Assembly: GCA_013815395.1 (NCBI GenBank)
Contig: JACDGH010000130.1
Location: forward strand, 1 to 7,442
Source of the DNA: Parachlamydiaceae bacterium
GTDB taxonomy: Bacteria > Chlamydiota > Chlamydiia > Chlamydiales > Parachlamydiaceae
Direction: 5' to 3'
Length of the DNA stretch: 7,442 nt
The notes below the pieces were generated by a model. It worked only from the letters and a program-made list of their open reading frames with translations, was not told the origin of the DNA and did no database searches. Position 1 is the first letter of the stretch; every line of letters starts with the position of its first letter. Of this stretch, positions 5,675 through 7,442 are shown in pieces. The position numbers were made by a program, and so were the translations under genes.

Positions 5675-6682
5675 ATGAAAAAAAACAAACAAGCATATTA
5701 CACAGGTTCTAAAAGCGATCATTTCGATGGAATGCGTTTTTTTAATCCATGGAAACCTCAACATAATTCTTTTATGGATTTTATCCGTTGGAGATTAATT
5801 TCCAAACGAAAGGGATGGTCACAAGTAAGGCAAAATCAACTTTTTGATTTACCTCCACAACGTGTAGAGGGAGATCTTTTAAGGGTAAGTTTTGTTGGTC
5901 ATTCTACGATGTTAATTCAGACTCAGGGCCTTAACATTATTACAGATCCAATTTGGTCAAAGCGTACCAGCCCTTTTAAATATTTGGGACCAAGTCGATA
6001 CAGTGACCCTGGAGTTGTGTTTGAGAATCTACCCCCAATAGATATAATACTTATAAGTCATAATCATTATGATCACCTTGATATTGCTTCGATATGTAAA
6101 ATATGGAATAGGGATCGTCCCAGAATTATCACCCCACTTGGAAACGATGTCTGTATCCACTCGAAAGATAATTCCATTAAAGTCGAAGTACTCGACTGGT
6201 ATCATGAAATTTCAATCGATGAAAATGTTAAAATTCATTTAATGCCTTCTCAACACTGGTCTCGTCGAGGGCTCAACGATAAAAATAAAGCTTTGTGGGG
6301 AGCATTTGTTATTGAGACAACACAGGGAAACATCTTTTTCTGTGGAGATTCTGGTTACGAAAAAAGCCTTTTCAGTAATATTCTTGAGCGCTTTGGTTCT
6401 TTCCGGTTTGCAATGCTGCCGATTGGTGCGTATGAACCTCGTTGGTTTATGAAATATGCTCACATGAATCCTGAAGAAGCTGTTTTAGCATACAAAGACT
6501 TACAGGAACCTTTTACAGCAGCCATCCATTTTGAAACTTTTCGATTAGCTGATGAAGGTTTTGATGACCCAAGAAATCATATAAGGGATGCGTGCATAGT
6601 CCATAAAGTCGATTTAAATAAATTTCGAGCATTAAAGGTAGGCGAATCTTGGATGGTGCCTAAGAGAGAGAATGATTCATAA
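5675..6682 (+). CDS. Metallo-beta-lactamase-fold hydrolase, NAPE-PLD/UlaG-like
   Basis: This is a predicted cytosolic dinuclear zinc hydrolase. Animal NAPE-PLD is a phospholipase D releasing N-acylethanolamines; substrates of the bacterial relatives are mostly unknown. The 335-aa protein opens with DHFDGMRFFNP (15-25), typical of the bacterial family, followed by FVGHSTMLIQTQG (73-85) and TDPIWS (90-95). The metal site is complete: H129, H131, D133 and H134 (SHNHYDHLD), H194 (QHWSRR), D225 (GDSGY) and H285. The spacings are close to human NAPE-PLD H185/H187/D189/H190, H253, D284 and H343. LPIGAYEPRWFMKYAHMNPEEAV (248-270) is the family hallmark. The usual HWGTF around the last histidine reads HFETF here. 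The N-terminal motif supports ATG 5675, although no SD precedes it and an in-frame stop lies at 5663-5665. It is divergent from epmC and followed by a separate promoter. Confidence 0.92.
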   Translation: MKKNKQAYYTGSKSDHFDGMRFFNPWKPQHNSFMDFIRWRLISKRKGWSQVRQNQLFDLPPQRVEGDLLRVSFVGHSTMLIQTQGLNIITDPIWSKRTSPFKYLGPSRYSDPGVVFENLPPIDIILISHNHYDHLDIASICKIWNRDRPRIITPLGNDVCIHSKDNSIKVEVLDWYHEISIDENVKIHLMPSQHWSRRGLNDKNKALWGAFVIETTQGNIFFCGDSGYEKSLFSNILERFGSFRFAMLPIGAYEPRWFMKYAHMNPEEAVLAYKDLQEPFTAAIHFETFRLADEGFDDPRNHIRDACIVHKVDLNKFRALKVGESWMVPKRENDS

Positions 6683-6693
6683 AATTAAATGGC

Positions 6694-6723
6694 TTGACCT
6701 TCAATATCTACACATGTTATTAC
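6694..6723 (+). promoter_or_regulatory. Candidate extended -10 promoter for the 132-aa hydrophobic protein
   Basis: TTGACC (6694-6699) is followed after 18 nt by TATTAC (6718-6723), with TG at 6715-6716 one base before it, forming an extended -10 element. Transcription would begin near 6730 and leave a ~90-nt leader containing the inverted repeat at 6730-6755. Confidence 0.4.
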
Positions 6724-6729
6724 ATTTAT

Positions 6730-6755
6730 ATGTTTATCAAATTAGAGATAAACAT
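6730..6755 (+). other. Inverted repeat between the hydrolase and the hydrophobic-protein gene
   Basis: ATGTTTATC (6730-6738) and GATAAACAT (6747-6755) form a perfect 9-bp stem with an 8-nt loop, followed by CTTTAAGTTTATTT. It could be a weak AT-rich terminator for the hydrolase gene, which ends at 6682. It could also be an operator or 5'-leader hairpin for the gene at 6820, since it starts almost exactly where transcription from the candidate promoter would begin. Confidence 0.4.
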
Positions 6756-6819
6756 CTTTAAGTTTATTTAAAGCGAATTATTTACAAATTTTGATATTTA
6801 AAAAAAAAGATGGGTTTTT

Positions 6820-7218
6820 ATGGCAACAGATGTACAAAAATGTGTAAATCAAACTTCAAATGTTATTGCTCCATTAGCAATTGCAGCGGGCGTAGGTTAT
6901 TTATGCGCACGTGTGTTTTTAATTATTAATCCTATACATGCAGCCGTTTTTTCTGCTTCAGCTGTGATTGTATCTAGTGTGGTTGCTCCAATTTTTGAGA
7001 AAGCTTTTGGCGGGTGGACATCTTCTGAAGCGAGCAGGATTTGTGGAAAAATACTTGGAACCGGTACTGCTATCGCACTATCAGCTGCAGTTTCTACAAT
7101 GCTTGGTTTTCCCGTTGCATTTAGCGAAGGCATCGTTCTTACAGGAACAATTTTTGCTACACTAGTTTCTACAGCGTTCTTAGTTGATCTTTTTGGAACC
7201 AAACATCTTCCTGCATAA
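6820..7218 (+). CDS. Small four-helix hydrophobic membrane protein, Inc-like candidate
   Basis: I do not recognise a family by sequence. The 132-aa protein is rich in Ala, Val, Ser and Gly. It has a ~14-residue polar N-terminus followed by four hydrophobic segments arranged as two hairpins: ~16-36 (with the first turn at INPIH), ~40-59, ~78-98 and ~104-124. The hairpins are separated by a short polar loop with KAFGGWTSSEASRICGK (61-77). Two closely spaced hydrophobic segments forming a bilobed hairpin are the defining trait of chlamydial inclusion-membrane proteins, which are secreted by type III and inserted in the vacuole membrane. An ordinary inner-membrane protein is equally possible. Two cysteines, C8 and C75, lie outside the predicted helices. 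Initiation relies on a weak SD-like GATGGG (6809-6814), 5 nt before the ATG; another ATG at 6810 is out of frame. It is likely monocistronic. Confidence 0.75.
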   Translation: MATDVQKCVNQTSNVIAPLAIAAGVGYLCARVFLIINPIHAAVFSASAVIVSSVVAPIFEKAFGGWTSSEASRICGKILGTGTAIALSAAVSTMLGFPVAFSEGIVLTGTIFATLVSTAFLVDLFGTKHLPA

Positions 7219-7272
7219 TTGAAATCACTTGGCGTCCAACTGAATACTGACCATTTACGTTTTTAGACTATC

Positions 7273-7311
7273 GGAGCCGAATTAGGGCGATTAAGCCTTA
7301 ATTCGGACTCC
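7273..7311. terminator. Strong 16-pair stem-loop downstream of the hydrophobic-protein gene
   Basis: GGAGCCGAATTAGGGC (7273-7288) pairs with 7295-7311 through 15 Watson-Crick pairs and one G-T wobble. There is a single bulged A (7307) and a 6-nt GATTAA loop. It begins 54 nt after the stop codon at 7218. It is much more GC-rich than its surroundings. No T-run follows on either strand (AATAAATAAGG on plus), so it may be a non-canonical terminator, an mRNA-stabilising element, or a dispersed palindromic repeat. Confidence 0.5.
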
Positions 7312-7375
7312 AATAAATAAGGTTTAAGATTGAGTGACAGCCTTCGCAAATACTTTTGGAAACTGTCAATAAAAA

Positions 7376-7441
7376 TTAGTACCCATAAAGTAAGTTAACA
7401 GAAACATACTTAGCTCTTATCTTTGCAAATTGACCTTCTGC
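7376..7441 (-). CDS. Possible 3' end of a minus-strand gene entering from the right edge
   Basis: One minus-strand frame is open from the window edge for 21 codons and ends in TAA at 7376-7378. The visible tail reads AEGQFAKIRAKYVSVNLLYGY. The composition is protein-like, but the stretch is too short to identify and could be open by chance. The stem-loop at 7273-7311 would then lie between two convergent genes, as at the other two convergent junctions in this window, which mildly favours a real gene. The rest of 7219-7442 shows no other gene. Confidence 0.2.
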   Translation of the reverse strand, partial: AEGQFAKIRAKYVSVNLLYGY

Positions 7442-7442
7442 A

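Noticed and set aside
6897..7202. Minus-strand 101-aa open frame opposite the 132-aa protein
   Set aside because: The plus-strand frame has coherent membrane segments and a promoter; the opposite frame is low-complexity with no SD.
7228..7260. Possible insertion-sequence end (ACTGAATACTGACCATTTACG)
   Set aside because: AATACTGACCA is vaguely like some IS21-type ends, but no matching inverted end, target duplication or transposase is visible.
7271..7312. Stem-loop ending in CTCCA as a tRNA-like element
   Set aside because: It folds as a single long hairpin with no anticodon, D or T arms, so it is not a tRNA.

Overview
The window looks like a piece of an AT-rich bacterial chromosome, most likely from an environmental, amoeba-associated member of the Chlamydiae (Parachlamydiaceae-like). 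The main reasons are a large-type IspG with a long internal insertion domain, a small protein with paired hydrophobic hairpins resembling chlamydial inclusion-membrane (Inc) proteins, and low GC throughout. Large IspG also occurs in plants and some other bacteria such as Bacteroidetes, so the assignment is an inference. I see no rRNA, tRNA, CRISPR array or complete insertion sequence.

Left block (1-2033): the 3' part of ispG (plus strand, entering from the left edge) converges on an intact PduO-type cob(I)alamin adenosyltransferase (minus strand). Between them is a perfect 16-bp palindrome that contains the ispG stop codon and probably acts in both directions. Both genes serve cofactor or precursor metabolism but do not share a pathway.

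Middle block (2034-4932): a 177-bp divergent intergenic region carries a good sigma-70-like promoter for a probable two-gene operon. The first gene encodes a 436-aa protein that I cannot name. It has GT-B glycosyltransferase-like features and ends in a single C-terminal membrane helix. The second encodes an MscS-family mechanosensitive channel with five to six predicted membrane segments. A strong hairpin with a T-run closes the operon.

Right block (4930-7442): epmC, the EF-P lysine hydroxylase, lies on the minus strand and shares the hairpin with the MscS gene. It is divergent from a NAPE-PLD/UlaG-like metallo-beta-lactamase-fold hydrolase with a complete set of zinc ligands. Next comes a 132-aa, four-helix hydrophobic protein (Inc-like candidate) behind an extended -10-type promoter. 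The last 224 bp hold a strong GC-containing stem-loop and possibly the very end of a minus-strand gene entering from the right.

No single new multi-gene system is evident. The items most worth a second look are the GT-B-like tail-anchored protein paired with MscS, the presence of epmC in a probable chlamydial genome, the variant NAPE-PLD-like hydrolase with a possibly leaderless transcript, and the Inc-like protein with the palindrome behind it.
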